DNA from: Fibrobacter sp.
GTDB taxonomy: Bacteria; Fibrobacterota; Chitinivibrionia; Chitinivibrionales; Chitinispirillaceae
Reading direction: 5' to 3'
Length of the DNA stretch: 41,451 bases
Assembly: GCA_012519985.1 (NCBI GenBank)
Contig: JAAYPC010000014.1
Coordinates: forward strand, 1 to 41,451
Part shown: piece after piece, positions 9,115 to 18,308 of the stretch
Numbering within the stretch: position 1 is the stretch's first letter
How the letters are laid out: every line of letters begins with the position of its first letter
Position numbers and translations under genes: made by a program
The notes under the pieces: generated by a model
Databases searched by the model: none
What the model saw: the letters and a program-made list of their open reading frames with translations, nothing else
Told to the model about the DNA's origin: nothing

Positions 9115-10590
9115 ATGGAAAAAATCAAAGAAATGTGGAAAGAGCACCCATTAGCCTTAATTTTAGCTTCTTCTATTTTTTTCCGCTTGATTGCAGTATT
9201 ATTTGCAAAAGGCTACGGAATGCATGATGATCATTTCCTGGTTCTGGAATGGGCTAAAAACATGATGGAGGGTGTTAAGCCAGACAGGAGTAATCCAGCG
9301 GGACACAGTCTGATCTACCCAGGACTTCATTATCTGGTGATGGTATTGTTTAAAAAACTCAATCTCTATAAACCTGATTTTCTCATGTACGTATTTCGCT
9401 TTCTACATGCAGCCCTGTCGATGATAACTGTTTACTATGGATACAAAACAGTTCTTTTTCGCTATGGCAAAAAACTGGCTGCTGAGGCTGGTTTGTTGAT
9501 GGCCATTTTCTGGATATTCCCTTTTATGAGCGTGAGAAATCTTATAGAGATGGTTTGCATTCCATTTATCATGTTAGCAGCCTATATTCTGGTTAAATAT
9601 GAAGATCAAAAGAAATTGTTACAGACATTCTATGCAGGGCTGTTTTTGGGACTTGCTTTCACATTCAGATATCAGACTAATCTTTTTATAATTGGATTCG
9701 TCGGTTTGCTGCTTTTTCGCAAAGACTTGCGTGCCGCAGTTCTTCTCTCGTGTGGCTTTCTTGTTTCATCTTTTCTTATTCAGGGAATAACCGACTGGAT
9801 TGCTTACGGATACCCTTATGCATCATTTATCCATTATTTCTTTGACAACTCATCAAATGCCTATAATTATACCACCGCCCCATGGTATGTTTACATTTTT
9901 ACTATTATGGGAATTCTGATTCCTCCAACAAGTCTGCTTATCATGTTTGGATTTCTGCGACAATGGAAAAAATGGTCTATCCTATTCTGGCCGACCCTCA
10001 TTTTTCTGGTATTTCATTCCATTTTTCCCAACAAGCAGGAACGTTTTATTCTCCCGGCTATCCCAGTTTTCATCATTGTCGGAATAGTGGGATGGAGGGA
10101 ATTTGTATCCAATTCAGCATTTTGGAGCAAGCATAACAAAATTCATGATGGATTATGGAAATGGTTCTGGGTTTTAAATACAGTACTATTGCTGGTGGCA
10201 TCGACTACTTACTCAAAGCGGGCCAGAGTCGAGGTAATGAAATATTTCTATGGAAGAAACGATGTTTCAGCCATTTTACTGGAAACATCTGATTCCGGAA
10301 TACCTTATCTCCCCACTTTTTATATGGACAATGAAGTTCCCATGTATATGATGACCAGGTATGCAGGAGTTGATTCAATAAAAGCTGAGCTTGAAAAAGG
10401 AGTTAAGCCCAATTATCTGGTGATGATGAACAATAAGAGAATGGAAGAGCGTTTTGAACGTTTAGATCAGCTTTTTCCTCAACGGGAAAAGGTTGCTGTA
10501 ATCAATCCAAGTTTTGCAGACCAGTTGCTTTATTTTCTTAACCCCAGGCATAACATCAATCAGCAATGTATAATATATAAAGTTAATTAG
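9115..10590 (+). CDS. GT-C fold membrane glycosyltransferase (GT22/GT39-like)
   Basis: Polytopic inner-membrane protein of 491 residues with roughly ten hydrophobic segments. The first extracytoplasmic loop, after the first membrane span, carries an acidic pair (MHDDHF), where GT-C enzymes keep their catalytic Asp/Glu. Near residue 305 is FPNKQERFILPAIP, which resembles the HKExRFI.P signature of Alg9/PIG-B-type GT22 mannosyltransferases. GT-C enzymes use polyprenyl-phosphate sugars and glycosylate lipids, glycans or proteins at the outer face of the membrane. The C-terminal ~110 residues form a soluble domain. The gene is convergent with the ParB-like gene, 33 bp away. Donor and acceptor cannot be inferred. 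The start ATG fits the hydrophilic n-region MEKIKEMWKEH. Confidence 0.75.
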   Translation: MEKIKEMWKEHPLALILASSIFFRLIAVLFAKGYGMHDDHFLVLEWAKNMMEGVKPDRSNPAGHSLIYPGLHYLVMVLFKKLNLYKPDFLMYVFRFLHAALSMITVYYGYKTVLFRYGKKLAAEAGLLMAIFWIFPFMSVRNLIEMVCIPFIMLAAYILVKYEDQKKLLQTFYAGLFLGLAFTFRYQTNLFIIGFVGLLLFRKDLRAAVLLSCGFLVSSFLIQGITDWIAYGYPYASFIHYFFDNSSNAYNYTTAPWYVYIFTIMGILIPPTSLLIMFGFLRQWKKWSILFWPTLIFLVFHSIFPNKQERFILPAIPVFIIVGIVGWREFVSNSAFWSKHNKIHDGLWKWFWVLNTVLLLVASTTYSKRARVEVMKYFYGRNDVSAILLETSDSGIPYLPTFYMDNEVPMYMMTRYAGVDSIKAELEKGVKPNYLVMMNNKRMEERFERLDQLFPQREKVAVINPSFADQLLYFLNPRHNINQQCIIYKVN

Positions 10591-10623
10591 GAAGCCCCAA
10601 GGGAAAGATTTATTTACTGACGT

Positions 10624-11604
10624 TTACTGGTTTCCTGGGTAAATAAGTTTTTCCCATGTCTCTTTGCAGATTGAACCCAGTTTGGCAATAAGTTCGACGG
10701 CCTTCTGTGCCTCATCCAGGATTATTTTTACCTCCAGCCGGTTCTTTTCGAATGCTTCAGGTACATTGAAGTGGATTCTTGCCTGATCAGGATTGACTTT
10801 ATTAACCATAACAGACCACTTCTGTTTCAAAGCTGCAAGATCCGGGAAGCGCTTCTTAAAGATTAAATCTCTGATTTTCTGTGCTTTCTGGGGTTGGTTA
10901 ACCGATTCGTTTTCCAGAATTTCTTTGATTTGGCTTTCATTGAGGAGTGCGCAGATGGTTTTTGCTTCTGCAAATGCGATTTCCGGCAGCCATTCGACAA
11001 GCTCCCTCTGTTGCTGACGAGAAAGGTTCACTCTTGAGAAAAGATCCAGACAGGCATCACAGTCCTCTTTACACATCGATTTCAAATCGGAGACCACTGC
11101 AGAATCGGCAATCCCCTTGTCAACAGCATCTAAAAGGTGAACCGGACATTCCGATAACCGTTCCAGTTCAAATCTTTCCCGATCGGAGATTCCAAGCTCT
11201 GAAACGATACTTCTGTATTCATCATCAGCCAGATTATCTTTTAGCCAGCTTATGAACAGGATTTTTTCTCTTAGAAGGAGCATACGTCCCCGATTTAAAA
11301 GAATCCGAAGAATAGAGGAGCTTAAGCTATCGCAATCATTAACTACAAGGAAACCGGTTTCCCTGATATTTTTTTTGCGCAGCAGTATCAGCCGTTTGCA
11401 TCCATCTATCACCGAATACCGGTGGCCTTTTTGACATACTATTATCGGTGGAATGACTCCGCAGTACTGCTCCTTTACCTCTATATGAGGGTCAAACAGA
11501 GAATCTGGAAAGTCTACATTTTCAACGGATAATCTACAAAATGCCATTCCGGTCCAATCGATGTTTTCAGCGGTAAGTTTCTGCAATAAGTCTGTATTTC
11601 TCAT
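10624..11604 (-). CDS. ParB/Srx-like N-terminal domain protein
   Basis: 326-residue protein with a divergent ParB N-terminal domain (about residues 20-90): the PPIIVCQKGHRYSVIDGCKRL stretch corresponds to ParB's PIxVR...Y.LV.GERR. The GERR(x)RA motif used for CTP binding is altered to DGCKR, so CTPase activity is doubtful. The remainder is helical and Cys/Glu-rich with no recognised DNA-binding signature. Its start overlaps the end of the upstream GT2 gene by 38 nt in another frame, with GAGGA about 13 nt upstream, so it is probably translationally coupled. It is not near an origin or a parA gene, so chromosome partition is unlikely; the ParB fold may serve as an adaptor or regulator. The exact function is unknown. 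Confidence 0.65.
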   Translation of the reverse strand: MRNTDLLQKLTAENIDWTGMAFCRLSVENVDFPDSLFDPHIEVKEQYCGVIPPIIVCQKGHRYSVIDGCKRLILLRKKNIRETGFLVVNDCDSLSSSILRILLNRGRMLLLREKILFISWLKDNLADDEYRSIVSELGISDRERFELERLSECPVHLLDAVDKGIADSAVVSDLKSMCKEDCDACLDLFSRVNLSRQQQRELVEWLPEIAFAEAKTICALLNESQIKEILENESVNQPQKAQKIRDLIFKKRFPDLAALKQKWSVMVNKVNPDQARIHFNVPEAFEKNRLEVKIILDEAQKAVELIAKLGSICKETWEKLIYPGNQ

Positions 11605-12391
11605 ATAACGATTTGTTTCCTCTTTTCAAATAGCCATTTGCTACAATCAGTGCTTTTTTTGAAAGTACAGTTCTTAAGAGTTTTATCTGGATATCATTCA
11701 GGAGATTACTTTTTAGCAGTTCCAGCATGCTTCTGATGCGAAATCTATCCAATCCCATCATAGAGCTGGACAACTGGTCACTATGCCCTCCAAAACGTTT
11801 TAAAAGATATTGATCAATCAGACCGATCTGCTTCTGACAGGTAATTCGCAACCATAGATCATAATCCTCGCACACAGGGAAAGTCTCATTAAATCCTCCT
11901 GATTTCTCAAATAAAGATCTTTTTAACAGAACCGATGAAGGAGTAATCATGCAGCGCTGGAGACTTGCAGCAAACAGATCTCCCTGAAATTTCTGATGAG
12001 TCATTGGTGGATTTACCTGTTTTCCGTTTCTGATCCAGATTTCTTTTGTCTGCATAATCTCAAATTGAGGATTTTCTCTGCACCATTGTATCTGTTTTTC
12101 CAGTTTCTGAGTGAACCACTCATCATCTGAATCTAGAAAAGCTATCCATTCTCCTGAAGATTTTTTAACTCCGATATTTCGTGCTTTTGAAACTCCGCTA
12201 TTTTCTTCCAATCGGATAAAAGTAATCTTGTTTTCATTCAAAATAGGAAGATACTGTGTTCCATCATCTGAGCCATCATCAACAACAAACAGTTCAAAAT
12301 CTTCAAAGCTCTGCTTCAGAACCGATTGAATAGCTCTTTCCAGAAGTTTTTTTCTATTAAAAACAGGAATAATGACTGAAACCAGAGGCAT
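11567..12391 (-). CDS. Family 2 glycosyltransferase
   Basis: Cytoplasmic GT-A fold transferase of 274 residues. It starts with the classic VSVIIPVFNR nucleotide-binding strand, followed by VVDDGSDDGT (37-45), GVSKARNIG, the DxD-equivalent FLDSDDEW (85-92) and CEDYDLWLR (174-182), whose acidic residues supply the likely catalytic base. This is a surface-polysaccharide or glycan-decorating transferase; donor and acceptor are not predictable. It is the first gene of a two-gene operon with the overlapping ParB-like gene. Its start codon lies 15 bp from one end of a ~217-bp inverted-repeat element (12406-12622), so its promoter must lie in or beyond that element. The only Shine-Dalgarno candidate is a weak AAGG eight bases upstream. 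Confidence 0.9.
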   Translation of the reverse strand: MPLVSVIIPVFNRKKLLERAIQSVLKQSFEDFELFVVDDGSDDGTQYLPILNENKITFIRLEENSGVSKARNIGVKKSSGEWIAFLDSDDEWFTQKLEKQIQWCRENPQFEIMQTKEIWIRNGKQVNPPMTHQKFQGDLFAASLQRCMITPSSVLLKRSLFEKSGGFNETFPVCEDYDLWLRITCQKQIGLIDQYLLKRFGGHSDQLSSSMMGLDRFRIRSMLELLKSNLLNDIQIKLLRTVLSKKALIVANGYLKRGNKSLYEKYRLIAETYR

Positions 12392-12405
12392 AAAACAAAC
12401 CTTAT

Positions 12406-12622
12406 AGCGACTCAGATATCTGATAATGAAAAAAACATAACAATATCTAATCGGAAAAAATTGGAACTAATATTAAAACAATATCAAATCAGAAGTAATC
12501 GGGAAAAAAATACCTAAAAGAAGAATCGGAAATGTAAAAAACATCTTATTCTTCAGGGCTTATCTGATTAGGTATAATTTTCTTTATTTCTACCGGTTAT
12601 TTGTTTCAATACCAGAGTAATT
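12406..12622. repeat. TIR element, copy 1 (~217 bp)
   Basis: Clearly homologous, in the same orientation, to 24332-24545. The longest shared stretch is CTAATATTAAAACAATATC, and shared blocks continue through AATCAGAA, GAAGAAT.GGAAATGT, TTATTCTT, ATCTGATTAGG, GTTATTT.TTTCAATACC. The ends are imperfect inverted repeats (AGCGACTCAGATAT at 12406-12419; ATACCAGAGTAATT at 12609-12622). It encodes no protein. Its left end lies 15 bp from the GT2 start codon. It resembles a MITE or a mobile regulatory cassette. Confidence 0.8.
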
Positions 12623-12756
12623 ATCAAACCTTTTTTATTATATGGGAAAAAATAACTGTTTTCATAACCGAAATAAAGCTTCTGGATTATTTGAAGGTGA
12701 AGCTGGCAGATGAATTTTTATCGATTTAAAATCAGGATGTCTTTTCTGTTGTTAAC

Positions 12757-12796
12757 AAAAAGGCCATCTGCCCTTTTAAAATAAAGACAGATGGCC
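12757..12796 (-). terminator. Rho-independent terminator of the CBM protein gene
   Basis: On the minus strand GGCCATCTG (complement of 12788-12796) pairs perfectly with CAGATGGCC (complement of 12762-12770) across a 17-nt loop and is followed by TTTTT (12761-12757). It lies 26 bp after the stop codon of the secreted CBM protein. Confidence 0.88.
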
Positions 12797-12822
12797 CAAA
12801 AGAGGGAAAAGAATATTCTGAA

Positions 12823-15099
12823 TTATCTTAAAATAAATTTACTGACCTGATTGCCGGTATTGCTTGCCAATCGTGCAATGTATGTCCCACGGGCCACAGT
12901 TGCACCTCTGGAATCTTTTCTATCCCAGAGTACTTTTTCAGATATATTCAATACCCGGATCAGACTTCCATTCAGGTTGTAAATTGCAATTCTTCCCTGA
13001 GTGTTTTTACCAGACAAAAATGTTATCCGTCCATTGCTATTAATAATGGAAAAACGAGTCTGCTTAAGATTTCCTGTCTGATTATTGTAAACAACCGGGG
13101 TCCAGGATGCATCGTGAAAGCTTATGTTGTCCATAGAAACACTGGCACGTGAACCTCCGATATGAAATTCGATCTTTGCTACAGCATCCACTGTCGGAAC
13201 CAGGTTTAATTTAATTTTATTCATCAGAGTAGGTACAACAAATGTAGTATCCAGAAAAATCAGTGAATCATCACCGATAACTTTTACCCTCATATCCCGG
13301 ATGCCATTTGCAAAAGCATCGAAAGAGAGTATGTAGGCTTTCTTACCCTGCACATTCATCTCGCCTTGACTCAAGATTACGGAGTTCAGTGAATCTCCCG
13401 GGCTTTCAATATCTATGCTGTAAATACCATCCTTTACCTCGGCACCACCGCGTGCCTGATTGAAAGCAGTATGCCATCCGTTGGTGCCATTTGAGAAACT
13501 CCCATTAGAAACCAGTTCTCCTATCTTTACCGGAACACCAAACTTATTGATCTCAAAGAAAGCACTTGTGCCTATTACAGAATCGTTTTCTGCATTTTTG
13601 ATTCTTATTTTGCAATTTTTTGAACTCTGGGCAGGAACATTCCACAGATAAGCCTGAAGATTTTCAATGCTGTCTGCTATTGAATTCCATGTCAATCCGC
13701 TATCCAGAGAGTATTCCAGATCAATCAGAGCTACCGGTTCATTGGTCCATTGAATATTAAATTCAGAACCAGCTTTGAGGACCGAACCGATATAGGGTCT
13801 GGTGATCAGGCATTTTCCATTTTCCACCTCAATCAGGCTGACATTATCCAGGTAAACTGTACCCGACTCATTACCACAATTAAACTCCAGTCGAACTTCA
13901 CTCAGTCTAAAATCTGATTCGATTGTGGTTGGATCGACATACAGGTAGATAGCATAGGGTTCTTTTTTGGTTCCAATCTGACAAAGCTGAGGCCCTCCGA
14001 TTGCAGATCTGTAGGGTGAATCCTGCTCGCCAAGATTGATGAAAATGTTTCTTGCACGTGAAGCATAAGCATCGAACTGAAGTTTATAGGTTTTACCGGT
14101 TGCAATAGTGAGATCTCTCTGTTCGAGCTGAGCCTGCCAGGGTTCGGTTCCTGCAGTATCTACGTTTATCACATACTGTTCGTTTAGAATAGTCCCCTTT
14201 GCTTTAGCCGGTGAATATGCACTAAAAACCCAATCGGTTGAATCAAGGAAATCTCCATTCTTTATCATCTCCCCTTGTTCAACAGCACTGGCTTCAACAA
14301 TCTTGAAAGAATCGCTGGTATCTGCGATTTTGCCATCTGTGCTGCTGACCAGAATTTTACAGGAATTACCAAAAGCTTCAGAAGGAACTTTCCACCAGAA
14401 AGATTTCTGGTTTGTCGCTGCAGTTGTGATCGTTTTCCAGGTCTTCCCATTGTCAGTTGAGTATTGTATCTTCACACTTTTCAGTGTTCCACTGTTTATC
14501 CAGGTGATTTTATACTCATTGCCAGTGATCCAGCGATCTTTTGCTGCAGGACTGACAATACGGATTACCGGATCGTTTTTCTTTACCAGAAATACGCTGT
14601 CCAGTGCGATATTGGTAGGTCCGTCAAATCCGCCCATATTAATCTGGAGGGTACCTGGTCCTTGCAGTTTTTCTATAAAAAAATCGACGGAAAGTTTTTT
14701 GGAAGTAGCATTGGTTTTTATTACTGCGGTGCTATCGGTCAGAATCAGATCATTCGAACGGACAACAGCCTTGATAGATCCAGGGCGAGAAGAGCTGGCT
14801 ATAAAACTGAGCGTGTAACCTTCTCCTTCTTCAAGGGGAATTCCACTTTGAGATAACTGTGGTGCTTCCACTGAGCCGCCAGTCTGACTTATCTCTATTT
14901 TGCATTTTCGGGAAATAATATTTCCTTTACTGTCTTGCATTGTCTGATAGCTTCTGGTTGCTGTAGCGCCATTAGTATTGAAATTCCATACATTAGAGTT
15001 GGTATCAAGAAAGCATCCGTTCTGGATTAGATTCTGTTGAGCTGGCAGATTAAATGCCAGTAAAGATGTTACTGCTGCGGAGTAAAAAAATCGTTTCAT
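12823..15099 (-). CDS. Secreted multi-CBM protein: three CBM4/9-like modules, two Ig-like modules, C-terminal sorting domain
   Basis: Exported, non-catalytic carbohydrate-binding protein, 758 residues. Signal peptide 1-20 (MKRFFYSAAV...LPA). Three CBM4_9-like beta-sandwiches at about 22-174, 277-425 and 527-663; each starts with a (L/M)(I/V).NG.F segment and two end with the DN(V/I)S signature. They alternate with two Ser/Thr-rich Kre9/KNH-like Ig modules (about 176-268 and 428-518; W-x-x-G..Y.I.W and YS.D.G.TW). The last ~70 residues form a type-IX-like/FlgD-like tail ending in RGTYIARLASNTGNQVSKFILR. The ATG at 15099 (AGGGGG just upstream) is preferred to an in-frame start at 15147. It shares modules and tail type with the adjacent xylanase. 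A role as a substrate-adhesion or scaffold partner is likely; the bound glycan is unknown. Confidence 0.85.
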   Translation of the reverse strand: MKRFFYSAAVTSLLAFNLPAQQNLIQNGCFLDTNSNVWNFNTNGATATRSYQTMQDSKGNIISRKCKIEISQTGGSVEAPQLSQSGIPLEEGEGYTLSFIASSSRPGSIKAVVRSNDLILTDSTAVIKTNATSKKLSVDFFIEKLQGPGTLQINMGGFDGPTNIALDSVFLVKKNDPVIRIVSPAAKDRWITGNEYKITWINSGTLKSVKIQYSTDNGKTWKTITTAATNQKSFWWKVPSEAFGNSCKILVSSTDGKIADTSDSFKIVEASAVEQGEMIKNGDFLDSTDWVFSAYSPAKAKGTILNEQYVINVDTAGTEPWQAQLEQRDLTIATGKTYKLQFDAYASRARNIFINLGEQDSPYRSAIGGPQLCQIGTKKEPYAIYLYVDPTTIESDFRLSEVRLEFNCGNESGTVYLDNVSLIEVENGKCLITRPYIGSVLKAGSEFNIQWTNEPVALIDLEYSLDSGLTWNSIADSIENLQAYLWNVPAQSSKNCKIRIKNAENDSVIGTSAFFEINKFGVPVKIGELVSNGSFSNGTNGWHTAFNQARGGAEVKDGIYSIDIESPGDSLNSVILSQGEMNVQGKKAYILSFDAFANGIRDMRVKVIGDDSLIFLDTTFVVPTLMNKIKLNLVPTVDAVAKIEFHIGGSRASVSMDNISFHDASWTPVVYNNQTGNLKQTRFSIINSNGRITFLSGKNTQGRIAIYNLNGSLIRVLNISEKVLWDRKDSRGATVARGTYIARLASNTGNQVSKFILR

Positions 15100-15611
15100 A
15101 AAACCCCCTGTAGTGAGGAAAAAGGAGTACACTATATTATTTATCAATTTCAGATGATTCTTAATATGGCGACTCGCTTCGCTCCCTACTGCTTACCAGG
15201 TCAACAGCTTTCCTCTGAAGTCAGTATTTATTCTAAGATGTAGACTCTTATATCCAGTAGTACAAAGCTGCAGACCCGATAATCCAAAAGGCGCTGTGCG
15301 ACTCATCACAGAAAGTACATCTGATTAAATCGGTTTTTCTTGTTGGAAAAAACGGTGCCTATAATATAATTCTGCATTTTTATCAGAAGAAGATAGTCAG
15401 GAGGTTAAAAGAAACAATTCGGGTTATTTTACGCATTTTTTTATTCAATTCAGCTCAATAATCTCTTAACTCTATTTTCCCCCTTACAATACATCACTTT
15501 TAAATAAGCTGTTTGTCAACAGAGTGATTTAATTCCATTAAATAAGAAATGTTTTTAAGAATTGGCAATTTGACTATGAGTCCTTCAAGTGTGAAACAAG
15601 TAAAACACGCA
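15100..15611. other. Intergenic region upstream of the CBM protein gene
   Basis: About 500 bp holding the 5' region of the CBM gene (minus strand) and the distal 3' region of the xylanase gene. No open frame with protein features and no TGTTCC-N7-GGAACA site was found here, in contrast to the xylanase upstream region. The 3' part leads into a long imperfect palindrome. Confidence 0.4.
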
Positions 15612-15838
15612 AATAAATTCCAAATCTCAAGCAGCAGATCCTAAACAAATCCCAATAACCAATTATTCGAATTCCAAACAAGAAAAGAACAGGAACGGAG
15701 GCCTCTGTTCTGTTTCAGACTTCGAAATTTGGATCTCGATTTTAGGATCCTTTAATATTACTGCTGCTCCGGATTAGAATTGAATAATTGTAATTTGGAA
15801 TTTGTTTGGAATTTTTGATTTTATGATTTGTGATTTAT
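15612..15838. repeat. AATTCCAAATC-type long imperfect palindrome, copy A
   Basis: The left arm carries AATAAATTCCAAATCTCAA (15612-15630), AACAAATCCCAATAACCAATTATTCGAATTCCAAACA. The right arm (about 15720-15838) carries its complement in degenerate order (GAATTGAATAATTGTAATTTGGAATTTGTTTGGAATTT). A GGAGGCCTC-centred hairpin lies near 15700. The same 19-mer opens the related element at 33952. It lies between the xylanase stop codon and the CBM gene and may form a large cruciform or act as a transcription terminator. Confidence 0.65.
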
Positions 15839-15907
15839 TTGAAAGGCAGTGATCTTTGTAAAATTGACCATACGCTTCTGACTTCTGGAAATTAAACCGA
15901 TTCCTGC

Positions 15908-17899
15908 TTAATTTCCAGTCAGCACTATACTGGATTTTATCACATTAATTCCGTTATCTATTTTAATAATGTAAAATCCTTTTGAAATACCAGCAGTATT
16001 GATAGAATAGTTTCGGACAGAATGGGATTTTATTTCAGCAAAGCGAATCAGGTTACCCCTGAGATCAAAAATATTGATACTTGCACTACTTTTATTCGCA
16101 GAATCAAAGGCAATTGTCAACAGAGTACCCTTTTGTTGAATTTTAATTTTTTCTCTCTTCTTTTTATGAACTGGTTCAAGAACCGCAGATGGTTCTATTT
16201 CATAAAGTGACACATTGTCGATATATACAGTGGGAGTATTCAATCCAACACTGAATTCTATTCTTGAATCATCATAAGTTGTTTTTTCCATAACAAAATC
16301 AAAGCTGAAAGTATGTTTTGTCGTTGTCAGGTTAACTTCAGATTCTCCTCTAAAAACATTGGTTAAAAAACCAGTCCAGGGTTCTTCAGGCATTCCCACA
16401 TTCACTTTGAGGGTACGTGGATCTGATGCATAAGCATCAAATAATACTCGATAAGCCTTATCCTTTTCCAGCAATATACCAGGTTGAACCACCTGAATAT
16501 CATAATAATTATCGCCTGTCTTAGAAACTGTAATGGAATATTCTCCATTCACAACCGCACCTGAACCGCTTCCACTCCAGTTGTTAAATGTCCAACTGTC
16601 TGATCCTGATGAAAATGTGCCATTAAGCACCAGATCCTGTTTACCATCTTCTGTCAAAAAACTGGCAGTAACCGTTTTCATCGAATTCATTGAAACAGTT
16701 AAAGGGTTCTGCTTTCCACTTGCATCACCACTCCAACCGTCAAAGATCCATCCTTCAGCAGCAGATGCAGTTAATGTCACCTCTGTATCTTTTTCATAGG
16801 AACTTTCCTCTGGACTGATATTAACCGTCCCACGCCCTCTGGTAATTACATTCAGCCTGTAATTTCTTCCTCCTCCGTTAAGCAGGTTGGGATAATCATT
16901 AGGAGGATCAGGGTTATCTTTAATGAATTCTTTAAGCCAGACCAAAGCCGGACGTTCCTGGCCATTTCTGATAAGTCCTGTACCCTCAACCCAGGTTGAT
17001 CCGTAGATGTAACCCCAAATAGTAATACCTGCAACACCGGGATGATTCCACATAACCGGAATGTGAGCCTTGTAATTATCCAACTGAGCCTGATCGTTTG
17101 TTTCACCGATATCATATTCACTGATAAGCATCGGCAATTTGATTGCATTGTAGATATCATCAAGACGTGATTTGAGAGTAGCTGCCGATGTTCCCTTCAA
17201 GCCATGTGCCTGAAATCCCACTGCATCAATGGGAGCACCTGCGGCAGCAAGCTTTTGAATTATCTGCTTTATCCAATTTATCTCGTTAGGCCATTCGAGA
17301 GTGTTGTAATCATTATAGATCAGAATCGCATTGGGCCAGCGTTCCCGTGCCATCTTAAATGAGGTCACTATCCATTCGAATCCTGTGGGACCAGTCCCTC
17401 CTAGAGCTTCCCGGAATGGTATCGGGGCATGTTTGCCGGCATTCCAGTTATTGGGGTCTGACATGTATGCCTCATTCACCACATCTATCATTTGTACATC
17501 AGGATATCTCTTAGCTGCTGCATCAAACCATTCAATAATCTCTTCCCTCTGCTCGCTGGCAGAAAGTCCATTCATCCATGAAGGATACTGGGATCCCCAA
17601 ATAAGAGTATGAAACTTCCAGGGAATATTTTTCTCTTTTGCATAATTGGCAATTGCATCTGCACTACTCCAATTCATCCTGTCACGGGTTCCCTCTATGG
17701 ATGCCCATTTATGCTCATTCTCACCAGTTATCTGATTCCAGTATGTAATAAAATCGGATCTAACCTGAAAGCCAGTAGTAATATTACCAAGAAATTTACC
17801 AGCCCCATTTGCAATTTGGGCATGAGAATATGTATTGAGCAAAAGCATACCATTCAAAACAATAAAAGGGATGAAATTTCTTTTCAGCTTTTTGCCCAT
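15908..17899 (-). CDS. Secreted GH10 endo-beta-1,4-xylanase with InlB-like repeat, CBM4/9 and sorting tail
   Basis: Hydrolyses internal xylosidic bonds of xylan outside the cell. From the ATG at 17899 (663 residues; GAGAGGG 7 nt upstream) there is a signal peptide (1-28, ending SHAQ). The GH10 barrel (about 33-330) shows WKFHTLIWGSQYPSWM (94-109), DVVNEAY with acid/base E143, GFQAHG (H232), and LISEYDIG with nucleophile E261. A divergent bacterial repeat (about 350-415, GWIFDGWSGD) follows, then a CBM4_9 module (about 423-566, ending VYIDNVSLYEI) and a type-IX-like C-terminal tail (about 590-663). The TGTTCC-N7-GGAACA palindrome about 150 bp upstream is shared with the TIGR02147 operon, implying common control. 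An in-frame upstream start at 17950 would spoil the signal peptide. Confidence 0.95.
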   Translation of the reverse strand: MGKKLKRNFIPFIVLNGMLLLNTYSHAQIANGAGKFLGNITTGFQVRSDFITYWNQITGENEHKWASIEGTRDRMNWSSADAIANYAKEKNIPWKFHTLIWGSQYPSWMNGLSASEQREEIIEWFDAAAKRYPDVQMIDVVNEAYMSDPNNWNAGKHAPIPFREALGGTGPTGFEWIVTSFKMARERWPNAILIYNDYNTLEWPNEINWIKQIIQKLAAAGAPIDAVGFQAHGLKGTSAATLKSRLDDIYNAIKLPMLISEYDIGETNDQAQLDNYKAHIPVMWNHPGVAGITIWGYIYGSTWVEGTGLIRNGQERPALVWLKEFIKDNPDPPNDYPNLLNGGGRNYRLNVITRGRGTVNISPEESSYEKDTEVTLTASAAEGWIFDGWSGDASGKQNPLTVSMNSMKTVTASFLTEDGKQDLVLNGTFSSGSDSWTFNNWSGSGSGAVVNGEYSITVSKTGDNYYDIQVVQPGILLEKDKAYRVLFDAYASDPRTLKVNVGMPEEPWTGFLTNVFRGESEVNLTTTKHTFSFDFVMEKTTYDDSRIEFSVGLNTPTVYIDNVSLYEIEPSAVLEPVHKKKREKIKIQQKGTLLTIAFDSANKSSASINIFDLRGNLIRFAEIKSHSVRNYSINTAGISKGFYIIKIDNGINVIKSSIVLTGN

Positions 17900-18046
17900 A
17901 ATGCAACCCTCTCCTGATTTCTGTCTGTCCAGAATTTTACTAACAGCCATTAACCGTTCGATGTTACCTGTTAAACAAAACCCATTCTCTTAATTTAAGG
18001 TGTATAAGCTGAATTGTCATGAATTTAAGGTAAAGCAGCTAAAATA

Positions 18047-18067
18047 GTGTTCCAGAATACGGAACAT
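18047..18067. promoter_or_regulatory. Palindromic operator upstream of the xylanase gene
   Basis: TGTTCC (18048-18053), seven bases, GGAACA (18061-18066); with flanks GTGTTCCAG...GGAACAT. The half-sites, the 7-bp spacer and the GTGTTCCAG sequence are identical to those of the site at 21002-21022. It lies about 150 bp upstream of the xylanase start. Half-site centres are 13 bp apart, somewhat more than one helical turn. Proposed as the binding site of a dimeric regulator; the regulator is inferred, not shown. Confidence 0.6.
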
Positions 18068-18308
18068 TTGAAGTTTAAAAGAAGGTTAGATAACAGCAAT
18101 TAATGATTGTCTGCCCTAAAGGACTTCTTCTCTTCCCGACTAGTCCGAACTTGATGAAAGGCTGAAGAAAACCATATTATTGAGGTGGGTTACGAATAAG
18201 ATACTCTGCAACAATTTTTCAGAAAATCATTTTGACAGACACTAATTAACAGGTATTTTTTAAAATGAATAAAGGTTATAATTTATTTAACTTCGATAAC
18301 TTTTGGTA
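18067..18308. other. Intergenic region between DUF2341 protein and xylanase operator
   Basis: About 240 bp with no gene, no strong terminator hairpin and no recognised RNA. A GGAC...GTCC pairing near 18120-18146 is too short to call. Confidence 0.35.

Noticed and set aside
10624-11604. Chromosome-partition ParB near the replication origin
   Set aside because: No parA, gidA/rsmG, dnaA or parS-like cluster is visible, and the CTP-binding motif is altered.
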